Notes under the pieces: generated by a model | What the model was told of the DNA's origin: nothing | The model's input: the letters and a program-made list of their open reading frames with translations, nothing else | Databases searched by the model: none | Shown here: positions 9,491-16,969 of the stretch, one piece after another | Layout of the letters: the number at the start of each line of letters is the position of its first letter | Numbering within the stretch: the stretch's first letter is position 1 | Made by a program: the position numbers and the translations under genes | NCBI RefSeq assembly: GCF_900104965.1 | Contig: NZ_LT629757.1 | Span: 3,224,001 to 3,288,000 of the forward strand | Source: Nocardioides scoriae | Lineage (GTDB): Bacteria; Actinomycetota; Actinomycetes; Propionibacteriales; Nocardioidaceae | Length of the DNA stretch: 64,000 nucleotides | Direction of reading: 5' to 3'

Positions 9491-10903
9491 GTGCTGCGTG
9501 CGTCCGGGCCCCGCTCCACCTCCGGGGGTGCCCGCACGGTGCAGGCCCGGCTGGTCCGCAGCGCGACCGTGGCGACCGCCGTCGCCGTGCTGGTGATGCT
9601 CGGCGTGGTCTCGCTCGTGGTCACCCACCAGACCCGCGACGTCGTCGACGCCGAGCTGGCCTCGCGGCTCTCCGCGGTGCAGACGGCCCTGGCCCTGGAC
9701 TCCTCGGGCGACGTGGTCGTCGGCGGTGGCAGCGCCCAGCTGGTCGGCGACGTCTGGGTCTTCGACCGCGGCGGCTCGCTGGTGGCCGGCTCGGGCACGA
9801 CCGAACCGCCCGACCCCGTGCGCGCGCTGTCCCGCACGGGCACCGAGCGGGGCGAGGTGGCCGGCGGGACGGCGTACCTCGCGCGGCCGCTGGTGCTCTC
9901 CCGCGGCGGTGACGCGGTGGGGGTGGCGGTCGCGTCGGCGAGCCTGGCGCCGTACCGCACCTCCCGCGACGCCCTGCTGATCGGCCTCGGCACGGTCGGG
10001 CTGCTGCTGGCGGTGGGTGCCGCGCTCGGCACGGCGTGGACGGTGCGCCGCACGCTGCGGCCGGTCCACGAGATGACGGTCTCGGCCGCCGAGTGGTCCG
10101 AGCGCGACCTCGACCGGCGCTTCGACCTCGACGAGGGCGACGACGAGCTCAGCGAGCTCGCCCGCACCCTCGACGGCCTGCTGGCCAAGGTGGCGACCGC
10201 GCTGCGCGGCGAGCAGCGGCTCACCGCCGAGCTCGCCCACGAGCTGCGCACGCCGCTGACGACCATCCGGATGGAGGCCGAGCTGGCCATGACCCACCCG
10301 GCCGCCGCCGAGCTCGGCGCGCCGCTGCGCACCGTGGTCGAGCAGGTCGACCGCCTCGACGCCACCATCACCACCCTGATCGCCCTGGCCCGCCACGAGC
10401 ACGGTCCCGGCCACCGCAGCGACCTCGTCGAGGTGGTCGGCCGCCAGGTCGCCGACCGCCGCCGACCGCCGGAGTGGGACCTCGAGCTGCCCCGTGGCCC
10501 GGTCTGGGTCGCCGCCTCGGCCGACCTCGTCGAGCGGGTGCTGGCCCCGGTGCTCGACAACGCCGCGCGGTACGCCGCGGCCCGGGTCGGCGTGGTCGTC
10601 GTGGCGAGCGGGCCCGGCGTGGCGGGCGGGCCGGGCGTGGTGGGCGGGCCGGGCGTGGTGCGGATCGACGTGCGCGACGACGGCCCCGGCATCGACCTCG
10701 CCGACCTGGACGACGTCGACGACATCTTCGCCTCGGGGGTCACCGACACCGCCCACGACGGCGCCGGGCTCGGCCTCTCCCTGGCCCGCCGGGTCGCCGA
10801 CGGCCTCGGCGGCACCCTGGCCGTCACCTCGCCCTCCGCCCCGACCACCTTCACCGTGACGCTCCCGGCGGCGGCGCCGGCGTCGGCACCGGCGCGCACG
10901 TGA
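9491..10903 (+). CDS. Two-component sensor histidine kinase
   Basis: The protein has 470 residues: a first membrane helix near the N-terminus, an extracytoplasmic sensor of about 130 residues, a second helix, HAMP, HisKA with phospho-acceptor His in ELAHELRTPLTTIR, and a HATPase domain (LDNAARY N-box, DDGPGI G1 box, GAGLGLSLARR G2 box). A GTG at 9452 would add 13 residues; 9491 is preferred because CACAAT lies 6 nt upstream. The ATPase domain carries an extra run of three Gly-Pro-Gly-Val hexapeptides between N-box and G1 box. The stop codon lies inside palindromic element copy 2. The likely partner is the regulator at 6741. Confidence 0.92.
   Translation: MLRASGPRSTSGGARTVQARLVRSATVATAVAVLVMLGVVSLVVTHQTRDVVDAELASRLSAVQTALALDSSGDVVVGGGSAQLVGDVWVFDRGGSLVAGSGTTEPPDPVRALSRTGTERGEVAGGTAYLARPLVLSRGGDAVGVAVASASLAPYRTSRDALLIGLGTVGLLLAVGAALGTAWTVRRTLRPVHEMTVSAAEWSERDLDRRFDLDEGDDELSELARTLDGLLAKVATALRGEQRLTAELAHELRTPLTTIRMEAELAMTHPAAAELGAPLRTVVEQVDRLDATITTLIALARHEHGPGHRSDLVEVVGRQVADRRRPPEWDLELPRGPVWVAASADLVERVLAPVLDNAARYAAARVGVVVVASGPGVAGGPGVVGGPGVVRIDVRDDGPGIDLADLDDVDDIFASGVTDTAHDGAGLGLSLARRVADGLGGTLAVTSPSAPTTFTVTLPAAAPASAPART
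10610..10663 (+). repeat. Three in-frame 18-bp tandem repeats inside the kinase ATPase domain
   Basis: Units at 10610, 10628 and 10646 encode GPGVAG, GPGVVG and GPGVVR. Three near-identical codon blocks suggest recent slippage expansion in a surface loop before the G1 box. Confidence 0.85.
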
Positions 10904-10974
10904 CGCTCCGTCCCTGTCGGTGAGTGCCCCCCCAGGACGGGTGTACGCCGCTGGTGACGGAGCGTTGCATGCGG
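10894..10974 (-). repeat. Palindromic intergenic element, copy 2 (inverted relative to copy 1)
   Basis: Arms at 10894-10912 and 10956-10974 match each other at 15 of 19 positions and match the arms of the element at 5231-5318. The centre, read on the minus strand, again contains AGCGGCGTACACCCGTC. The left arm overlaps the last codons and stop of the histidine kinase gene. Confidence 0.7.
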
Positions 10975-11129
10975 CTCGGCTCACCGGTGGGTCACACCGG
11001 GTGGTCAGGCCAGCGGCAGGTCGGGCCCGCCACCCTGGGCGCAGGCCGGTCCGCCGGCCGCCCCTCCCGCCCGGCCCCTCGCCGGACCCCGCCGCACCCC
11101 GCGGCCCCACCCCCTGGAGCTGATCGCCC

Positions 11130-11828
11130 GTGATGTCCGTCCTGACGAGCTGGTTGACCGACCTGGGGCCGGTGGCGCTCGTGGTGCTCGTGGGCCTGGT
11201 GTTCGCCGAGACCGGGCTGCTGGTGGGGTTCTTCCTGCCGGGCGACAGCCTGCTGTTCGCGGTGGGGGTGCTGGTGGCCGCGGGCGCGCTGGCGTACCCG
11301 CTGTGGCTGGTGCTGCTCCTGGCCGCGGTGGCGGCGGTGCTGGGCGACCAGGTGGGCTACCTGCTGGGGCGCCGGTTCGGGCCGCGGGTGTTCTCGCGGT
11401 CGGGGAGCCGGGTGCTCGACCCGCGGCACGCCGACCGGGCGGAGGCCTTCTTCGAGCGCCACGGGCCCAAGGCGGTGATCCTGGCGCGGTTCGTGCCGGT
11501 GGTGCGCACCTTCACGCCGACGGTCGCGGGGATCGGGCGGATGTCGCGGCGGCGGTTCACGGCGTACAACGTCGTCGGCGCGGTGGCGTGGACGGTGCTG
11601 ATGGTGCTGGGCGGCTACTTCCTGGGCGGGGTGCCGCTGGTGGCCGACCACATCGAGGTCGTCAGCCTGGTGCTGGTCGCGCTGTCGCTGGTGCCGGCGG
11701 GGCTGTCGTGGTGGCGCGAGCGGCGCCGCGCGGGCGGGGAGCCCGCGATCCGGGTGCCGAGCGCCACCGCGAGCGCGCCGATCGCCAGCCCGGCGACGTC
11801 GTCGACCGCGAAGTGCCAGCCGAGGTAG
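11130..11828 (+). CDS. DedA-family membrane protein
   Basis: The protein has 232 residues and 5-6 hydrophobic segments. The DedA/SNARE-associated signature is present: ETGLLVGFFLPGDSLL near residue 24, GDQVGYLLGRRFG, and FxxRHGPKAVILARFVPVVRTFTP. DedA proteins act in membrane homeostasis and in recycling of lipid carriers such as undecaprenyl phosphate. GTG at 11130 and ATG at 11133 are both possible starts. The last about 25 residues (from PAIRVPSATAS) are antisense to the PAP2 gene and look non-conserved, so the ancestral stop was probably lost and translation now runs 214 nt into the opposite gene. Confidence 0.9.
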   Translation: MMSVLTSWLTDLGPVALVVLVGLVFAETGLLVGFFLPGDSLLFAVGVLVAAGALAYPLWLVLLLAAVAAVLGDQVGYLLGRRFGPRVFSRSGSRVLDPRHADRAEAFFERHGPKAVILARFVPVVRTFTPTVAGIGRMSRRRFTAYNVVGAVAWTVLMVLGGYFLGGVPLVADHIEVVSLVLVALSLVPAGLSWWRERRRAGGEPAIRVPSATASAPIASPATSSTAKCQPR

Positions 11829-12763
11829 ACCGTGGCCACCAGCGTGAGCGCCAGGTCGAGGGCCAGCAGCCGGGTCAGCAGCCGCAGGCCGAGGTGGCGG
11901 GCCATCAGCACCAGGACGGTCAGCACCCCGACGTGCAGGCTCGCGAAGGCCGAGACCTGCGCGACCGAGCTCGGCAGCTCGGGGTGGGCGAGCAGCTGGG
12001 CCCGCTGCTCGAGGAAGAGCGCCTGCGTCTCGGTGACGATGGTGTCGGGCAGCCCGGAGAACAGCTGCGGCGCCGACCAGAACGGCCCCAGCGACGGGAT
12101 GGCGTAGTAGCTGGCGACCCCGAGGATCCAGATGAGCATCCCCGACAGCGTCGCGGCGTACGTCTCCCGCATCCGGCGCGGCAGGGCCACCGCCGCCACG
12201 AACGAGACGGCCACCACGGTGGAGAACGACTCGTAGACCACGATCAGGACGTACGCCGACACGTGCTCGCCCAGCGCCGCGTGCAGCAGCGCGGCGGGGT
12301 CGTGGCCGGCGAACAGCCAGCGGTCCCAGCCGAGCAGCATCCGGTCGCGGGGGGCGTTGAGCACGTCCCAGCTCTTGAGGTTGCGGTAGCAGAAGTAGGT
12401 CACGTGGTAGGCCAGCAGCGCGCTCGCCGCGAGCCCGAGCCGCCCCGGCGTCCACCGCTCGCGCACCGCCGCCACCGCCCGTCGCAGGCGGGGACCCTCG
12501 CCGTGCCGCGTGCGCCACAGCGCGTGGCCCGCGACCAGCAGGGCCCACATCCCCACCGCCGCGGGCAGCCGGCGCCCGACGATCGCCAGGTGGGGGTCGC
12601 GCAGCCCGATCCCGACGACGTGGGAGCGCCACAGGGTGACCGCGGCGAAGACGACCACGACGGCCCAGGTGCGCCAGACGTACGCCGGCACCCGTCGCCG
12701 CCCGCCCGCACCGGCCGCGGCCACGTCGGGACCGGCGGCAGGCTCAGCCTCGGAGCGACGCAA
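11615..12763 (-). CDS. PAP2-superfamily membrane phosphatase/phosphotransferase
   Basis: The protein has 382 residues and several membrane helices. The PAP2 catalytic histidines sit in ASLHVGVLTVLV and GWHFAVDDVAG near the C-terminal third, as in the inositol-phosphorylceramide-synthase-like PAP2 branch. It may remove a lipid phosphate or transfer a head group at the membrane. The TTG start at 12763 overlaps the PIG-L gene by 20 nt; a GTG at 12691 is the next candidate. About 50 residues after the last helix are low-complexity and antisense to dedA. It is the last gene of a four-gene overlapping operon, so its substrate is probably the product of the glycosyltransferase and deacetylase encoded upstream. 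Confidence 0.85.
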   Translation of the reverse strand: MRRSEAEPAAGPDVAAAGAGGRRRVPAYVWRTWAVVVVFAAVTLWRSHVVGIGLRDPHLAIVGRRLPAAVGMWALLVAGHALWRTRHGEGPRLRRAVAAVRERWTPGRLGLAASALLAYHVTYFCYRNLKSWDVLNAPRDRMLLGWDRWLFAGHDPAALLHAALGEHVSAYVLIVVYESFSTVVAVSFVAAVALPRRMRETYAATLSGMLIWILGVASYYAIPSLGPFWSAPQLFSGLPDTIVTETQALFLEQRAQLLAHPELPSSVAQVSAFASLHVGVLTVLVLMARHLGLRLLTRLLALDLALTLVATVYLGWHFAVDDVAGLAIGALAVALGTRIAGSPPARRRSRHHDSPAGTSDSATSTRLTTSMWSATSGTPPRK

Positions 12764-13571
12764 GGACGTCCCCCTCGCGACGGCGCCGGGGCGTGCGGCC
12801 CTGCTCGACGAACCACTCGTGCCCCAGGGCCAGGGCGAACACCGGCCGCGGCAGCCGCACCAGCACGTCGAGCGAGCGCCAGCCGCCCCGCTGCTGGGAG
12901 GCGTGGGCCCGCATCCCGGCGCGCTTGGCGTCGAGGTGGTGGCCCACCCGGACCCGGTGGGTGACCTGGCGCGAGGGCGTGAAGACGGCGTCGGTGCCCA
13001 GGGGAGCGGAGCTGCCGAGCCGCTGCCGGGCGAGCCGCAGCACCGCCAGCACGGCGCGGAACGCCCGGTCCGGCACGGTCGCCTCGAGCACCACGGGCGT
13101 GCCGGCCAGCTGCGCGGCGCGGGTGCCGACGCGGTGCACCTGCACGTGGTCGGGGTGGCCGTAGCCGCCGTGGCGGTCGTAGACCGTCAGCACGTCGGCG
13201 CCCTCCTCCACGAGCAGCGCGGCGAGCCGGGTGGCGGCCTCCTCGACGTCGGCGTCGGCGAAGGCGTGGGCGGGCCGGGCGGTGCCCGGGGCGAGGCCGG
13301 AGTCGGCGTACGCCAGGGTCTCCACGCGGTGCACGCCCAGCGCCCGCGCGGCCTGCTGCAGCTCGACGGCGCGGGTGCGGCCCAGCACGCCGCCCCGACC
13401 GTCCTGCTCGCCGGCCAGGCCGGCCTCGCCGAGCGTGGCGGTCACCAGCACCACCCGGTGGCCCTCGGCGGAGAGCCGGGCCAGGGTCCCGCCGGTGAGC
13501 AGCGACTCGTCGTCGGGGTGGGCGTGGAAGGACACGACCGTGCGCGGCCCCGCGGTCCGGTCCGCGCTCAC
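12744..13571 (-). CDS. PIG-L/LmbE-family N-acetylglucosaminyl deacetylase
   Basis: A 275-residue zinc deacetylase. The zinc motif HAHPDDE is at residues 16-22 and a second metal-site region HGGYGHPDHVQVH is near residue 145. The family includes MshB (mycothiol) and PIG-L (GlcNAc-phosphatidylinositol). The GTG start overlaps the glycosyltransferase stop (GTGA) and its end overlaps the PAP2 gene. Context points to removal of an N-acetyl group from a sugar added by the adjacent GT4 enzyme. It could be a second mshB, but no other mycothiol gene is adjacent. Confidence 0.9.
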   Translation of the reverse strand: MSADRTAGPRTVVSFHAHPDDESLLTGGTLARLSAEGHRVVLVTATLGEAGLAGEQDGRGGVLGRTRAVELQQAARALGVHRVETLAYADSGLAPGTARPAHAFADADVEEAATRLAALLVEEGADVLTVYDRHGGYGHPDHVQVHRVGTRAAQLAGTPVVLEATVPDRAFRAVLAVLRLARQRLGSSAPLGTDAVFTPSRQVTHRVRVGHHLDAKRAGMRAHASQQRGGWRSLDVLVRLPRPVFALALGHEWFVEQGRTPRRRREGDVLASLRG

Positions 13572-14788
13572 GGCGTGCCCGCCCGGCGGCCGGGGGCGCG
13601 CGTCGTACGCCGGTCGGAGCGGGCTTCCTCACCGCTCCGACCGGCAGCTCGGGTGGCGCGGCGCGCGCGGGTCGCGGCGTACGTCGCCTCGTGGCGGGCC
13701 AGGGCGGCCTCCCAGGTGTGCGCCGAGGGCGTGGTGCGGTCGTGCTCGGCCATCCGGTGGCGCAGCGCGGGGTCCTCCACCAGCCGCACCAGCGCGTCGA
13801 CCATCGCGGCGTCGCTGGGCACCAGCAGGCCGTGGCGGCCGTCGACGACGAACTCCGCCAGCCCGGTGCCGGTGCGGCCCACCACGGGCAGGCCGACGCA
13901 GCGGGCCTCGAGCGGGGCCAGGCCGAAGGACTCGAGGACGGCGGGGGCGACGTACACGTCCGCCTCGGCGAGCCGCCGCTGCACCTCGCCCGGCGCGAGC
14001 CGGCCGGTCACGGTGACGACGTCGTCGAGCCCCAGCCGGGTGGCGCGGGCCTCGACCCGTCGGCGCAGCGGGCCGTCGCCGACCAGGGTGAGGGTGACCG
14101 GACGGGTGCTGCGCTCGCACACCTGCGCCACCACGTCGAGCAGCGCCTCGGGCCGCTTGCGGCGGGCGAGCCGCATGGTGCTGACGAGCCGGACCGGCTC
14201 GTCGTCCCCGCGCACCGGCGTGGCGGCCCGCGGGGCCACCGAGACGGCGTTGGGCAGCACGGCGACCTCGGTGCCGGCGGGGAGCCGGCGGCGCACCTGC
14301 TCGGCCGCGACCTCGCTCACCGCGGTCCAGGTGACCGGCGCGCGTCGCAGGCCGGTGAGGGCGGCGGCCAGGCGGGCGGTCGGGCCGGTGCCGTCCCACA
14401 GCGAGTGGACGGTGACGACCGTCGGGATCCCGTCGTGCGCCGCCGCGGCCGCCAGCGGCGCCGCGAAGGTGGAGACCACCGACACGTGGGCGTGGACCAG
14501 GTCGACCCGGTCGGGGTGCAGCGTCGGGCCGTCGAGCGCCGAGCGGCGGCGCACCACCCGCACCGGGCCCGGCTCGACGCGCTCCCGGTCGTCCCAGCGG
14601 ACGCCCGGCCGGTCGCCCCGCGGGCCCGGCCGGCCGCGGTCCCAGCGACCGTCGGCGGTCGTCGGGGTCGAGGTCAGCACGGTCACATCATCACCCGCGT
14701 GGGCCTGCCGCTGCGCCAGCGCCCCGACGTGCGTCTCGATCCCGCCGAGCGTGGGCAGGTAGTGGTCGCTCAGGTGCACGACCCGCAT
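13568..14788 (-). CDS. GT4-family glycosyltransferase
   Basis: The protein has 406 residues with a GT-B fold: the N-terminal acceptor domain begins MRVVHLSDHYLPTLGGIETH, and the C-terminal donor domain contains LVGDGPLRRRVE, VTGRLAPGEV and the EX7E motif in ESFGLAPLEA. The acceptor domain has an unusual Arg/Asp/Gly-rich loop at about residues 45-75. The ATG overlaps the stop of the YbhN-like gene and its stop overlaps the PIG-L start, so all are tightly coupled. GT4 enzymes include MshA and PimA types. A nucleotide-sugar transfer to inositol or a lipid carrier is inferred; the true acceptor is unknown. Confidence 0.9.
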   Translation of the reverse strand: MRVVHLSDHYLPTLGGIETHVGALAQRQAHAGDDVTVLTSTPTTADGRWDRGRPGPRGDRPGVRWDDRERVEPGPVRVVRRRSALDGPTLHPDRVDLVHAHVSVVSTFAAPLAAAAAHDGIPTVVTVHSLWDGTGPTARLAAALTGLRRAPVTWTAVSEVAAEQVRRRLPAGTEVAVLPNAVSVAPRAATPVRGDDEPVRLVSTMRLARRKRPEALLDVVAQVCERSTRPVTLTLVGDGPLRRRVEARATRLGLDDVVTVTGRLAPGEVQRRLAEADVYVAPAVLESFGLAPLEARCVGLPVVGRTGTGLAEFVVDGRHGLLVPSDAAMVDALVRLVEDPALRHRMAEHDRTTPSAHTWEAALARHEATYAATRARRATRAAGRSGEEARSDRRTTRAPGRRAGTP

Positions 14789-15825
14789 CACGCCACCCGG
14801 GCCGGCGCGGCCGCCCGGGCGTGCGCCCCGACGGTGCGGGCCGCGCTGCGCCGCCACGCCGCCCAGCCGGTGAGCATCAGCCCGCCGACGGGGATCTCCA
14901 AGGCGACCAGGAACACGCGGTAGAGCAGCACCCCGGCCACCACCGCGACCGGGTCGAGCCCGTTGACGACCAGCCAGGTCACGGCGCCCAGCTCCGCGAT
15001 GCCGGTGCCCGCGGGGGTGATCGGGGCCAGCGAGGCGACCCGCTCGATCGCCGCGGCCATCACGACCAGCGCCAGCGGCGCCGCCAGCCCGACGGCGTGC
15101 AGGCTCAGCGAGAGCAGCAGCACCTGGGCGGCCAGGTAGGCGAAGCTCGCAGGCACCAGCCACTGCCAGTCGCGGGCCATCACCTCGCGGACCCCGGCCA
15201 CCACCTCGACGGTCTGGGCCCGCAGCCGGGCCAGGCGGCTGCTCCCCGACGCTCCCGTCGCCTCGGGAGCGGGGGCCAGCCGGCCCACCCAGGCCGGCAC
15301 GGCCGCGGCGAGCAGCAGCGCCAGCACGCACCCGGTGACGACCGCCCAGACCGTGGTCGGCACGTGCACCGACAGCACCAGCAACGCGACCACCGCGACC
15401 GGCGGCAGCACCAGCTTGGTCAGCACGTCGAGGGCGTTGGTGACCACGAAGTAGCGGGCGAAGGCCTGGTGGCTGTGCCCCCAGGAGCGGAGCATCCGCC
15501 AGTTGAGCGCGCTCCCGGCGGCCCCGCCGAGCGGCATCACGTTGGACACGGCGCTGCCGGTGAGGTTGAGCAGCAGCCCGCGGCGCATGCCGAGGCCGGG
15601 CAGGGCGTGGGCCAGGACGGTGGAGTACACCAGCAGCCCGGCGACCCACACCAGCGCCAGCACCGCCAGGTTGCCGGGCGTGACCCCGGCCAGCACCTGC
15701 ACGACCGCGCCCCAGGCCACCCCCGCCACCCCGTGGGTGGCCGTCCACAGGCCGCCGCCCGCGACGACCGCCACGAGCAGCGCGCGCCCGAGGTAGGACA
15801 CGGCTGACGACACCCGGTTGCTCAC
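14788..15825 (-). CDS. YbhN-like membrane protein (lysylphosphatidylglycerol synthase TM region family)
   Basis: A 345-residue integral membrane protein with 7-8 hydrophobic segments, matching the UPF0104/LPG-synthase flippase region (motifs GGAAGSALNWRML and ITPAGTGIAELGA). There is no synthase domain. It is first in an overlapping operon with a glycosyltransferase, deacetylase and PAP2 protein, which suggests movement of a glycolipid across the membrane. GTG at 15825 is chosen because CACGGT lies 6 nt upstream and the frame before it has no conserved features. Confidence 0.88.
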   Translation of the reverse strand: MSNRVSSAVSYLGRALLVAVVAGGGLWTATHGVAGVAWGAVVQVLAGVTPGNLAVLALVWVAGLLVYSTVLAHALPGLGMRRGLLLNLTGSAVSNVMPLGGAAGSALNWRMLRSWGHSHQAFARYFVVTNALDVLTKLVLPPVAVVALLVLSVHVPTTVWAVVTGCVLALLLAAAVPAWVGRLAPAPEATGASGSSRLARLRAQTVEVVAGVREVMARDWQWLVPASFAYLAAQVLLLSLSLHAVGLAAPLALVVMAAAIERVASLAPITPAGTGIAELGAVTWLVVNGLDPVAVVAGVLLYRVFLVALEIPVGGLMLTGWAAWRRSAARTVGAHARAAAPARVA

Positions 15826-15831
15826 CCCACC

Positions 15832-15837
15832 ACCGTG
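15832..15837 (-). promoter_or_regulatory. -10 hexamer of the envelope operon
   Basis: CACGGT on the minus strand ends 6 nt before the GTG at 15825, implying a leaderless transcript for the four-gene operon. Confidence 0.45.
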
Positions 15838-15900
15838 GCGCGCGAGACCTGCCGAGAACCTGACTCGGTGGTGGGCGGCGGACCGGACCCCGCCCCGATG

Positions 15901-15916
15901 CCCTGTAGAAACAGGG
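15901..15916 (+). promoter_or_regulatory. Small hairpin in the leader of the aldo-keto reductase gene
   Basis: CCCTGT-AGAA-ACAGGG is a perfect 6-bp stem with a 4-nt loop, 49 nt before the ATG. TAGAAA inside it could be a -10 element, in which case the palindrome would be an operator rather than an RNA hairpin. Confidence 0.4.
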
Positions 15917-15964
15917 GCAGGACCGGCAGCGGAGCCGGTCCGTCCCGAGGAGAAGAGGAACGAC

Positions 15965-16969
15965 ATGGAGCAGCGCCCGCTCGGCCGCACCGGACGAGAG
16001 GTCTCGGTCGTCGGCCTGGGCACCTGGCAGCTCGGCGCCGACTGGGGCGAGGTGTCGGAGGCCGACGCGCGCGAGGTGCTGGAGGCCTCGGCCGCCGAGG
16101 GCGTGACGTTCTACGACACGGCCGACGTCTACGGCGACGGCCGCTCGGAGAAGGTCGTGGGCCGCTTCCTGGCCGACCACGCCGGCGAGGGCTTCACGGT
16201 CGCCACCAAGATGGGCCGCCGGGTCGACCAGCAGCCCGAGAACTACACGGCCGAGAACTTCCGCGCCTGGACCGACCGCTCCCGGAGCAACCTCGGCGTC
16301 GACACCCTCGACCTCGTCCAGCTGCACTGCCCGCCGTCGGCCACCATCGAGGACGACCGGACCTACGACGCGCTGGACGCGCTGGTCGAGGACGGCACCA
16401 TCGCGGCGTACGGCGTCAGCGTCGAGACCGTCGACCAGGCCCTCGCCGCCATCGCCCGGCCCCACCTCGCGAGCGTCCAGATCATCCTCAACGCGCTGCG
16501 CCTCAAGCCGCTCGAGCAGGTGCTGCCCGCCGCGCAGGAGGCCGGCGTCGGGATCATCGCGCGGGTGCCGCTCGCCTCCGGGCTGCTCTCGGGGAAGTAC
16601 GACGCCTCGACGACCTTCGCCGCCGACGACCACCGCAGCTACAACCGCGACGGCAGCGCCTTCGACGTCGGCGAGACCTTCTCCGGCGTGCCGTACGACG
16701 TCGGCCTGGCCGCCGCCGCCGACTTCGCCGCCCTGGTGCGCGACCTGCCGCCGGGCCCGGACGGGACGATCAGCTCCGCCCAGGCGGCGATCGCCTGGAT
16801 CTGGCAGCAGCCGGGCGTCAGCACCGTCATCCCGGGGGCGCGCAACCGCGGCCAGGCGGTCTCCAACGCCGCGGCCGGACGGGTGCCGCCGCTGGACGGC
16901 GGGTTCTTCACCGGGGTGCGCGAGATCTACGACGCCCGGGTGCGCGCGCTGGTCCACGACCGCTGGTGA
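15965..16969 (+). CDS. Aldo/keto reductase
   Basis: A 334-residue NADPH-dependent oxidoreductase of the AKR family. The catalytic tetrad is visible: Asp and Tyr in FYDTADVYGDG, Lys in VATKMGRR, His in DLVQLHCPP. The C-terminal cofactor-binding region (STVIPGARNRGQAVSNA) is present. The ATG follows a strong AGGAG-rich leader (GAGGAGAAGAGGAACGAC). The substrate is not predictable. Its stop overlaps the next gene's GTG (GTGA), so both are translated together, although a functional link is not obvious. Confidence 0.93.
   Translation: MEQRPLGRTGREVSVVGLGTWQLGADWGEVSEADAREVLEASAAEGVTFYDTADVYGDGRSEKVVGRFLADHAGEGFTVATKMGRRVDQQPENYTAENFRAWTDRSRSNLGVDTLDLVQLHCPPSATIEDDRTYDALDALVEDGTIAAYGVSVETVDQALAAIARPHLASVQIILNALRLKPLEQVLPAAQEAGVGIIARVPLASGLLSGKYDASTTFAADDHRSYNRDGSAFDVGETFSGVPYDVGLAAAADFAALVRDLPPGPDGTISSAQAAIAWIWQQPGVSTVIPGARNRGQAVSNAAAGRVPPLDGGFFTGVREIYDARVRALVHDRW

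Noticed and set aside
12744-14788. Mycothiol pathway genes mshA and mshB
   Set aside because: GT4 and PIG-L families fit, but coupling to YbhN-like and PAP2 membrane proteins and the unusual acceptor loop make a lipid-linked pathway more likely; identity cannot be settled from the sequence alone.
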